26,774 nucleotides of DNA from CAYRWR01 sp964537555. GTDB lineage: Bacteria > Spirochaetota > Brevinematia > Brevinematales > CAYRWR01. Position 1 is the first letter of the stretch. Each line of letters starts with the position of its first letter. The stretch is taken from contig CAZIAD010000044.1 of assembly GCA_964537555.1 (NCBI GenBank), positions 1 to 26,774 of the forward strand, written 5' to 3'. This document shows, piece after piece, positions 15,480 to 21,543 of the stretch. Position numbers and translations under genes: made by a program. The notes beneath the pieces were generated by a model. The model did not search any database. It was not told the origin of the DNA and saw only the letters and a program-made list of their open reading frames with translations.

Positions 15480-15842
15480 TATCCGGCCCTATAAAGACAA
15501 AGTGCACAGGGCATTATGGAAAAATCCAGGATTAGGCATGCCAGAAGAAGTCTATAAAACAGATAAAAAAAGCTGCTGCTACAGGGTTTAGTGGTTTTAT
15601 TGCTGTGACTATAGCATAAGCCGGACAGGGAGCTGTTTCTCTGACCTATGACCCCGTTCCGGTAGTGCTTACGACAAAAGAAAAAATTATTGATGTTTAT
15701 TTTCGTCATTTTGACCTGGAAAACCGGCTCTACCAGTGCTGTGAGCTCTCTTACTCTTAATGCCTCCGGCACCTCCCCATGAGGCCTTGACTTTCAGTCA
15801 TAAAGGGAGTACCTTACAATAAGTAGTTAAGGAAGGGATAGC
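15480..15842. other. Stretch without a convincing gene
   Basis: Apart from the promoter at its left edge nothing certain is seen. A minus-strand 98-codon frame (15476-15772) overlaps that promoter and has no ribosome binding site. In one plus frame, about 15634-15756, a 40-codon open stretch reads protein-like (SLTYDPVPVV, then KEKIIDVYFRHFD) but has no start. It may be a gene remnant. Confidence 0.4.
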
Positions 15843-16040
15843 ATGAAAAAGCCTTATTTTATGGCTGTATGGATTATGATGTTGCTGGGAGCCCTGGTAC
15901 TCCCCTTTACGGTATCCTGTTTTTCAAGGACGGTTATAGTAAAGCCCTACCATCCTCACAAGAAAGCTAAAGTTAAAAAAAAGAATCATGGCAAACATAA
16001 AGGACACAGGAAGATATTCTTTTTCAATAATAACAGTTAG
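15843..16040 (+). CDS. Small, strongly basic lipoprotein
   Basis: A 65-residue protein with a signal peptide and lipobox TVSC (Cys26). The mature part is only 40 residues. Between residues 34 and 57 it has ten Lys, five His and one Arg, ending FFFNNNS. AAGGAAGG lies just before the ATG. Family unknown. The charge could hold it against anionic polymers such as peptidoglycan or LPS, and the histidines could bind metal; both are inference. It converges with the minus-strand gene that ends two bases later. Confidence 0.65.
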   Translation: MKKPYFMAVWIMMLLGALVLPFTVSCFSRTVIVKPYHPHKKAKVKKKNHGKHKGHRKIFFFNNNS

Positions 16041-16041
16041 A

Positions 16042-16656
16042 TTAAAACTGGCCTCTGCGTCTTTTGATCTCCCGGAAGATGGCCATCCCGTATTCTATCA
16101 GCCAGGACAGCAGTACCACTAAGTATATCAGGGCACTGAGGACCAGCCATATCATACCTGATAATACAGACATGATGCGCATCACAGTCAGGGTGGTCTG
16201 GTTTTCTTCCGGTCGGATCCTGCCTTCTGCATCGATCTGCAGGACTGTCCTGGGATTTCCATAAGCCCGGGGATCGTCACTGTACAGCTCTATTTCACAC
16301 TCCGGATCCAGGTCATAGCTGCCTGCCAGGAGTCGCCCCTCAGGTAAATCCGGGAGATACTCCCCCCTTTGCAGCTTGACTTCGTCATAGGGACTGGGAT
16401 CGATATCCTGAATCACATCGGATTCATACTCCTGTTCCACAATAGCGAATGATTCCGCACTCAACACATAAGCACTGAGAAAGTCACCTGAGCCCTGTTT
16501 GCGGGACAGGATCACAGAGTGTGAGCTCTCCAGCCGGGTCACAGTATAGTCCCCCAGAGGGAGCCATTCAGGATCGGCCCTGAATATCAGGGGCAGCATA
16601 CCCAGGCCAAATACCACTCCCAGTATGATGATGCGGATGAGGTGTCGAGGTCTCAT
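16042..16656 (-). CDS. Two-helix membrane protein with a periplasmic domain
   Basis: I do not recognise the family. The 204 residues have an N-terminal membrane helix (about 8-25), an extracytoplasmic beta-rich domain (about 26-155, with GDYTVTRLE, VILSRKQGSG and DDPRAYGNPRTVLQID), then a long hydrophobic region at about 158-195 that can cross the membrane once or twice, and a basic RRRGQF tail. GGAG lies nine bases before the ATG. It is divergent from the carboxylesterase and the two promoters overlap, so they may be controlled together. Confidence 0.7.
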   Translation of the reverse strand: MRPRHLIRIIILGVVFGLGMLPLIFRADPEWLPLGDYTVTRLESSHSVILSRKQGSGDFLSAYVLSAESFAIVEQEYESDVIQDIDPSPYDEVKLQRGEYLPDLPEGRLLAGSYDLDPECEIELYSDDPRAYGNPRTVLQIDAEGRIRPEENQTTLTVMRIMSVLSGMIWLVLSALIYLVVLLSWLIEYGMAIFREIKRRRGQF

Positions 16657-16671
16657 ATTCTAAACTCCGGT

Positions 16672-16700
16672 TTTACTTTGACATCATTATATGTTATATT
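16672..16700 (+). promoter_or_regulatory. Overlapping divergent promoters
   Basis: Plus strand: TTTACT at 16672-16677, 17 bases, TATATT at 16695-16700 with an extended TGT. Minus strand: TATAAT at plus-strand 16686-16691 for the membrane protein, with a weak -35. The two polymerase sites overlap and would compete. Confidence 0.6.
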
Positions 16701-16728
16701 TAAGGATATTAGAAGAGGAGAGCTGAAT

Positions 16729-18384
16729 ATGAAAAGAACCCTGTCACTTTTGTTAATACTGATTTTTGGCAGTGCATTTATTTATTCTGCAGAGCTACCC
16801 GGCTGGCACAATGATCGTCTGGTCACTACTCCCTATGGACAGATCCTGGGATATCCCGACCGGGAGGATACCTGGGTGTGGCGGGGTATACCCTATGCTC
16901 AGCCTCCCACGGGACTTAGGCGCTGGATGGCCCCCCGTGAAGTAGAGCCCTGGAAGGGAGTATTAAAGGCCAAGAAGTTTGCTTCCCCGGGCCCCCAGTT
17001 CAGTTTCATCTTAAAGGGTAAGATCATTGGAAATGAGGACAGCCTCTATCTCAATATCTGGAGGCCCCGCAGTACTAATACCAATCTGCCTGTCTATGTG
17101 TTTATCCACGGCGGGGGAAACAGCATAGGTTATGCCAATCAGACCAAAGAGAATCTGGGACAGGTCCTGGCTCATCGAGAGAATGCGGTATACGTATCCA
17201 TGAATTACCGTCTGGGGCCCCTGGGCTGGCTCTATCACCCCAAGCTTCAGATCACAGGACAGCCTGAGGATAAGAGCGGGAATTACGGCACTCTGGACCT
17301 TATTGAGGCCCTGTACTGGATCCAGCATAATATCGCCTCTTTTGGGGGAAATCCCTCCAATGTCATCATCACCGGGGAGTCAGCCGGGGGAGCCAATGTA
17401 CTGTCCCTGCTTATCTCTCCCCAGACTAAGGGCCTGTTTCACAAGGCCATGTCCCAGAGCGGCTATCCCCGTACCTACAGCCTGGAGGAGGGGGCTGCCT
17501 TTACCGAAAAGCTGGTGGCCAAACTCCTCATCCTGGACAAGATAGTTAAAACCACCAATGAGGCTGCCCGCTATATCCAAGATATGAAAGCTGATCATTT
17601 CCGGGAATACCTGCAGTCACAACCGGCCCATAAACTGCTGCAGGTCCTGTATTCCCCTATGATGGGAATGATCGCCATGCCCCTCATCCTGCGGGACGGC
17701 ACTGTGATACCTAAGCAGGGTTATGGGGTACTGGATGACGGGACTTATGATAAGAAGGTACCTATAATACTGGGCTCCAATAAAGACGAGAACCGCTTGT
17801 TTATGCATTTTGGTAAGCAGTTCCCTAACAATAAGGCTCTGTATAGTACAGTAGGGGATTACAGTGCTGATATGTGGAAGGCCAATGGGGTGGACGACCT
17901 GGCCCGGAGATTTACAGCCGTGGGCAGTCCGGTATGGGCCTATCACTTCTACTGGGGTACCCAGGATGATAATGGGTTCTCTGTGCTGCCCCAGGACTGG
18001 GGGCATAAGCTGGGAGCTTTTCATTCTCTGGATATCAGCTTCTTCACCGGTACCGATACGGTATTCAGCGGATTTTTCAGCCGTTTTCTGTTTTCTGCCC
18101 GTAATAAGCCGGGCCGTCAGCTCTTATCCGGAGCCATGATGGACTATCTCTCATCTTTCCACCGACTGGGAGACCCTTCTGCGGATACTCCCGGCCTGCC
18201 CCGCTGGCAGCAGTGGTCCAATACTGATAAGGGCCCCAAGTCCCTGATACTGGATGCTGACTACGATACGCTGCGCCTGTCCATGATGAGCAATGAATAT
18301 AAAGCTGAAACTATATGGAAGGCTATGAAACGGGACCTGGACGAAGAGACCTTTAAGCAGGTCGAATTATTTATCATCCGCTAA
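16729..18384 (+). CDS. Secreted type-B carboxylesterase
   Basis: An alpha/beta-hydrolase of the carboxylesterase/cholinesterase family that cleaves carboxylic esters outside the cytoplasm. The 551 residues begin with a signal peptide (about 1-20, cut after IYSA). The family signatures EDSLYLNIWRP (103-113) and GESAGGANVLSLL (216-228) are present. The triad can be read as Ser218, Glu354 (GSNKDENRLF) and His432 (GAFHSLD); the oxyanion loop is HGGGN (127-131). The length is normal. ATG 16729 has GAGGAG eight bases upstream; an upstream in-frame ATG at 16642 lies beyond the promoter. The natural ester is unknown; members act on aryl, sterol or acylated sugar esters. Confidence 0.93.
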   Translation: MKRTLSLLLILIFGSAFIYSAELPGWHNDRLVTTPYGQILGYPDREDTWVWRGIPYAQPPTGLRRWMAPREVEPWKGVLKAKKFASPGPQFSFILKGKIIGNEDSLYLNIWRPRSTNTNLPVYVFIHGGGNSIGYANQTKENLGQVLAHRENAVYVSMNYRLGPLGWLYHPKLQITGQPEDKSGNYGTLDLIEALYWIQHNIASFGGNPSNVIITGESAGGANVLSLLISPQTKGLFHKAMSQSGYPRTYSLEEGAAFTEKLVAKLLILDKIVKTTNEAARYIQDMKADHFREYLQSQPAHKLLQVLYSPMMGMIAMPLILRDGTVIPKQGYGVLDDGTYDKKVPIILGSNKDENRLFMHFGKQFPNNKALYSTVGDYSADMWKANGVDDLARRFTAVGSPVWAYHFYWGTQDDNGFSVLPQDWGHKLGAFHSLDISFFTGTDTVFSGFFSRFLFSARNKPGRQLLSGAMMDYLSSFHRLGDPSADTPGLPRWQQWSNTDKGPKSLILDADYDTLRLSMMSNEYKAETIWKAMKRDLDEETFKQVELFIIR

Positions 18385-18399
18385 ACCGATCTAAAACAG

Positions 18400-18433
18400 A
18401 AAGCCAGGGTAATGATCACCCTGACTTTTTTTA
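18400..18433. terminator. Bidirectional terminator between esterase and small gene
   Basis: AGCCAGGGT/ACCCTGACT stem with one mismatch, loop AATGATC, then seven T on the plus strand. On the minus strand the stem is followed by TTTCTGTTTT. It serves both converging genes. Confidence 0.85.
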
Positions 18434-18434
18434 T

Positions 18435-18644
18435 CTAATCATTAAAACTGAGTATTTTTTTAAGTTCTGAAAGAGAGATGTTGTTGAAATCTTTTTTCCC
18501 CAGGGCTTTGATACCTTCGATGATAATAAGGGAATAATACTGTTCTTTACGTAAGATACGGTATTGATCTTTGTAGAGAGAATCTATCAGTTTTGAGATC
18601 TTATTATTCTGGTCAAAGAAATGTATGGTCTTTTTACTTTCCAC
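18435..18644 (-). CDS. Small protein of unknown function (69 aa)
   Basis: Unrecognised. It is helical and charged: KKTIHFFDQNN, then YKDQYRILRKEQYYSLIIIEGIKAL, then SLSELKKIL. It has no signal peptide or membrane segment. The start is a GTG (18644) with no clear ribosome binding site, and an in-frame stop lies just upstream. It is downstream of the 48-codon gene in the same direction, 46 bases apart, and ends at a terminator, so the two are probably one transcript. Confidence 0.55.
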   Translation of the reverse strand: MESKKTIHFFDQNNKISKLIDSLYKDQYRILRKEQYYSLIIIEGIKALGKKDFNNISLSELKKILSFND

Positions 18645-18675
18645 GGTACTGATCAGTATAACTTACCGGTATTTG

Positions 18676-18694
18676 CTGAACCGAAGGGGTTCAG
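18676..18694 (-). other. Hairpin at the end of the 48-codon gene
   Basis: CTGAACC and GGTTCAG pair perfectly around a five-base loop and include the stop codon. No T run follows, so it is probably a processing or translation-control structure and not a terminator. Confidence 0.55.
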
Positions 18695-18837
18695 GCAGAG
18701 ACCAGAAGAAGATCATTGATCAGGGGGGTTATGATTTTAACCTCTTCATCACAGTAATATTGTTCAGCCTTTTCTTCATCCAGTTCCATATCACAATATT
18801 CTCCACTGAAATATACCACTCTATATAACCTCAGCAT
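18691..18837 (-). CDS. Very small acidic protein (48 aa)
   Basis: A reading frame too short for usual gene finders: MLRLYRVVYF at the start, an acidic middle with two YC pairs (EYCDMELDEEK, QYYCDEEV), and a hydrophobic end (IITPLINDLLLV). It has 10 Asp/Glu in residues 13-32. Support is unusually good: AGGAGG four bases before the ATG, and a TTGACA-17-TACAAT promoter directly upstream. Function unknown. The Cys/Asp/Glu spacing could bind metal, or the protein could pair with the 69-aa product; neither is shown. Confidence 0.68.
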   Translation of the reverse strand: MLRLYRVVYFSGEYCDMELDEEKAEQYYCDEEVKIITPLINDLLLVSA

Positions 18838-18863
18838 CTCTCCTCCTCTTCCCACCTGCTCAT

Positions 18864-18892
18864 ATTGTACTTTATTTGCTCATGTATGTCAA
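18864..18892 (-). promoter_or_regulatory. Strong promoter of the small-gene pair
   Basis: On the minus strand TTGACA (18887-18892, perfect) and TACAAT (18864-18869) have a 17-base spacer. The start point would be about 20 bases before the ATG at 18837. Confidence 0.87.
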
Positions 18893-19177
18893 TAAAAACT
18901 CTAAAAAAAACTACTAAAATAACACTAAATAAAAGGAAAAATAACATATAAAAAAGTAATTTATATGAGAAAAAAATCTCAATATTGGCTTTATTGTCTC
19001 TGTTATAATTATCGGATCATTCCAGAGATCTATAAGTAAAGGACAGGAAGACAGAATTGCGTTAAAAAAGAGGGTGTCTTAATGACTAGAAGACAGTTTT
19101 GGATATGAAGGAAAGGTCTTGTTTATCAGAGCGCTTTTTCAGGATAGGATAAGATAGTCGAAAAAAGTATAAAAAGT
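18893..19177. other. AT-rich stretch, possible small RNA
   Basis: Very AT-rich to about 19010. TGTTATAAT at 19001-19009 is an extended -10 facing right, but no gene follows it. TGTCTT/AAGACA (19075-19080, 19090-19095) followed by GTTTT is a weak terminator-like hairpin. The only plus frame with a fair ribosome binding site has eight codons (ATG 19082). Confidence 0.35.
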
Positions 19178-19378
19178 CTATGTATCTATTTCTACAGAGC
19201 TTTTATTTTTGAAATAAATAAAAAGAAAAATACCGGTGATCAAAGTGATAGACACGGCCAGTATATCGAATCCCTGGTCCAGAAATTTTCCGGTATTTTT
19301 ATAGTAAAACCAGTCGGAGATTAAGATAGCCGGCATAAGCGTCACCGTCTTGACCAGAAACAAACCGGTCAATATCAC
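19178..19378 (-). CDS. Small membrane protein or remnant
   Basis: Sixty-six residues with two hydrophobic segments (about 2-20 and 38-56) separated by DWFYYKNTGKFLDQG, ending FKNKSSVEIDT. Its start would be a GTG (19378) without a ribosome binding site, and an in-frame TAA lies five codons earlier. It may be the tail of a larger membrane protein that has been lost. Not recognised. Confidence 0.35.
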   Translation of the reverse strand: MILTGLFLVKTVTLMPAILISDWFYYKNTGKFLDQGFDILAVSITLITGIFLFIYFKNKSSVEIDT

Positions 19379-19533
19379 AGACCAGGGCTTTTTTTAAAGC
19401 TTTGCACCGCAGGGTGGATCATCCAGTTTTTTCTTGCCATTGTGCCAAAAACCTTTTAATATTTTTCAATATGGCATTATAGTTTAATAGTTTATGAGCT
19501 GCCGGAAGTCAATAATATAAAGAGTAGGGGAGA

Positions 19534-20226
19534 ATGAAAATTTTTGATGAGATCCTGAAACTCCTGGAGGAACAGGGTGCAGATCTGACGGGTATAGCAG
19601 ATGTCACAATACTGGATAAAGATATGCGGGGTAGTTTCAACTGTGCTATCTCGATTGGGGTAGCCCTGGATCCTGTAGTGATCAGGGATATTGTGCATGG
19701 GCCCACTCCGGAGTATTACCAGGAATACCTCCGGGTCAATGAAAAGCTGGATAGTCTGAGCAGTTTTGCTGCCCAATACCTGGCCCATGAGGGCATTCCT
19801 TCGGATCACTGGGGAGCCACTAATGACCGGTTTACCGGGCCGCATCAGACCCAGCTTCCCCATAAGACCGTTGCTACCTTGTCAGGACTGGGCTGGATCG
19901 GTAAGTGTGCCCTTCTGGTGACACCCGCATATGGCTCAGCCATACGATTTACCACTGTCCTGTCCCGCACTGAGGATGCTATTCCTGACCGGTCTATCAG
20001 CCGCTCCCGCTGTGCTGACTGTGAACGCTGTGTGCAGGCCTGCCCCGGCCAGGCTGTAACAGGCAGGAAGTGGTATCAGGGGCTAGCCCGGGAGGATATG
20101 TTTGACCCGGATCGCTGCCGGACGGCTGCACGTCAGCTGGCTTTGCAAAACACAGGTATAGAGGATACCTTTTGCGGGATCTGTATAGCGGTCTGTCCCT
20201 ACACACAAAGTTATATTAATGTATGA
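19534..20226 (+). CDS. QueG-like protein with two 4Fe-4S clusters
   Basis: The C-terminal half matches the epoxyqueuosine-reductase type double-cluster ferredoxin domain. Cys160, 163, 166 and 170 (CADCERCVQACPG) and Cys195, 214, 217 and 221 (CGICIAVCPY) can hold two 4Fe-4S clusters. The segment TLSGLGWIGKCALLVTP (115-131) is the family hallmark before the ferredoxin part. At 230 residues it is well short of true QueG (usually over 300), and the N-terminal cobalamin-binding region is reduced, so tRNA epoxyqueuosine reduction is doubtful. It is better called a QueG-like electron-transfer or reductase protein. The GGGGAG site before ATG 19534 is good. It is monocistronic. Confidence 0.85.
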   Translation: MKIFDEILKLLEEQGADLTGIADVTILDKDMRGSFNCAISIGVALDPVVIRDIVHGPTPEYYQEYLRVNEKLDSLSSFAAQYLAHEGIPSDHWGATNDRFTGPHQTQLPHKTVATLSGLGWIGKCALLVTPAYGSAIRFTTVLSRTEDAIPDRSISRSRCADCERCVQACPGQAVTGRKWYQGLAREDMFDPDRCRTAARQLALQNTGIEDTFCGICIAVCPYTQSYINV

Positions 20227-20382
20227 GTTTATAACCTATAATTTTCCACAATACTGATGGGCAGGGCTTTTGAGTTTTTTGGTTTTATATGTTCCTGCTT
20301 TTACTTTGACTCTGGTCCGGATAAAGATTACCTGATTGAGCTATTATATAAATCCCATACAAAAGTGTAAATGTGAAATAAT

Positions 20383-20410
20383 AAAAAAGGACCACCCGAA
20401 GGCAGTCCTC
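20383..20410 (-). terminator. Terminator of the CBM21 lipoprotein
   Basis: On the minus strand GGACTGCC-TTCG-GGTGGTCC followed by six T: an eight-pair stem (two G-U) with a UUCG tetraloop. Confidence 0.93.
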
Positions 20411-20435
20411 TATAATAAAAATATCTGTGTAAGAC

Positions 20436-21278
20436 TTAGAAAGTCATTCCGTAATAGTCAGCTCCGCCGTTGTTGTCCCAGTAGGTAGCACCGCTTACGA
20501 CATACTTGATGGCAAAGCGGTAGAAGTTCTGGGGAGGATACTTGTATACAGGAGTAGTAATGGTGAATCCCCATCTTTCGTAGTTACCATATACATAGGA
20601 AGGAGCGATGTAAGTAGCTGCAGCATCATGCCACTGGGCGTCAGATCCTACATAATGTATAGTGACTGTCTTGTTCATCGCGGTATTTTTTACCAGTACT
20701 TCCCCGGTCAATACATGGTTCATCATATAAGGAGTAGGGTTAGAGGTAGTATAGTAATCAGCACTGCTTAATCCCACCATTTCAAAAGTGGGGACTGAGT
20801 CTTTGTAATTCAGCCCGCCATTATTATCCCAGTAGGTAGCGCCGTTTACGGTATATCCGATAACGTATTCAAACAGAGGATAGCTTCCCTGTCCGCCCTT
20901 GTAGAGCTTGGTCATTACTGTAAATGTCCAGTACTCATATCCGGCTTCAGCAGGTCCGGCATAAGTAGCCTGAGCGTCAAACCAGCCATTGACGACGGTC
21001 TGTCCCACAGGAGTACCTACAGTCCGCATGTGCACAAATACTTTTTTGTTGTAAGCTACATTCTTGACTTTGATCTTTCCGGTAAGGCCGGCATAGACAG
21101 TGTAAGGAATACCGGTAGCACCGCCATTGGTCTGTGCAGCCGAAATCAGCTTTACCATGGATGTGTTGACAGCTAAAGACTGGGCGGCCTTATCCTGTCC
21201 TTCGATATCGAGACCTTCATTCAGGCTACAGGATGCAGCCATCAAAACTACGATTGACATTAACCATAACTTTTTCAT
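20436..21278 (-). CDS. Lipoprotein with two CBM21 starch-binding modules
   Basis: A surface lipoprotein of 280 residues: signal peptide with lipobox AASC (Cys17), a short linker, then two CBM21-type modules at about 60-158 and 183-276. Both show the family pattern: GKIKVKN / GEVLVKN, then (Y/M)NK.V.(V/I)H, a Trp-containing turn (NGWFDAQATY; AQWHDAAATY), (Y/R)W.FT(V/I), and the hallmark (N/S)GATYWDNNGG near the end. CBM21 binds starch and glycogen, and also targets eukaryotic phosphatase subunits to glycogen. No catalytic part exists, so it likely captures or displays glucan. ATG 21278 is chosen for CGGAGG upstream and the signal peptide; the frame to 21341 would cross the promoter. Confidence 0.88.
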   Translation of the reverse strand: MKKLWLMSIVVLMAASCSLNEGLDIEGQDKAAQSLAVNTSMVKLISAAQTNGGATGIPYTVYAGLTGKIKVKNVAYNKKVFVHMRTVGTPVGQTVVNGWFDAQATYAGPAEAGYEYWTFTVMTKLYKGGQGSYPLFEYVIGYTVNGATYWDNNGGLNYKDSVPTFEMVGLSSADYYTTSNPTPYMMNHVLTGEVLVKNTAMNKTVTIHYVGSDAQWHDAAATYIAPSYVYGNYERWGFTITTPVYKYPPQNFYRFAIKYVVSGATYWDNNGGADYYGMTF

Positions 21279-21323
21279 ATAACAAACCTCCGAATTATTG
21301 GTATACTTAAAAAATTCGGGATA

Positions 21324-21352
21324 ATTATAAAGCGCTTTCAAAAAACTTGCAA
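21324..21352 (-). promoter_or_regulatory. Promoter of the CBM21 lipoprotein
   Basis: On the minus strand TTGCAA (21347-21352) and TATAAT (21324-21329) with a 17-base spacer, the same hexamers as the promoter at 2314-2342. Confidence 0.87.
21327..21340 (-). promoter_or_regulatory. cre-like operator between -35 and -10
   Basis: TGAAAGCGCTTTAT on the minus strand contains the perfect palindrome AAAGCGCTTT. It fits the catabolite-responsive (cre) / LacI-family pattern TGNAANCGNTNN. It lies in the promoter spacer and overlaps the -10, so it should repress. Confidence 0.7.
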
Positions 21353-21482
21353 ATTCTGTGTCGAATTAGTATGATTAAAGCACTGTAAGGGTGCAATAAG
21401 CATCATGGCCATGTAAATCAGGCAGGAAAAACAGCTTCCTCATAAGAATATAAGGATAAGGATTCAGTAATGAGGTGTTTGC

Positions 21483-21511
21483 TTGACGTAAAGCTGGAGG
21501 GCACATAAAAT
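21483..21511 (+). promoter_or_regulatory. Sigma-70 promoter of the GH57 gene
   Basis: TTGACG at 21483-21488 and TAAAAT at 21506-21511, 17-base spacer. No LacI-type palindrome is present here, unlike the CBM lipoprotein promoters. Confidence 0.82.
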
Positions 21512-21543
21512 CGTGAGTAGTCATATCAAGAAATGAGGTAATT

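Noticed and set aside
15476..15772. 98-codon minus-strand frame
   Set aside because: Its end overlaps the metallolyase promoter, it has no ribosome binding site, and the product has no recognisable pattern.
15787..15820. TTGACT ... TACAAT as promoter for the small basic lipoprotein
   Set aside because: The spacer is 22 bases, too long for sigma-70; no better pair was found.
18625..18828. 67-codon plus-strand frame, partly hydrophobic
   Set aside because: It is antisense to the 48-codon gene, which has a far better promoter and ribosome binding site. Hydrophobicity here is the shadow of the acidic minus-strand codons.
19127..19139. AGAGCGCTTTTT as a fourth LacI-type operator
   Set aside because: Only one half-site fits, and it is not at a recognisable promoter.
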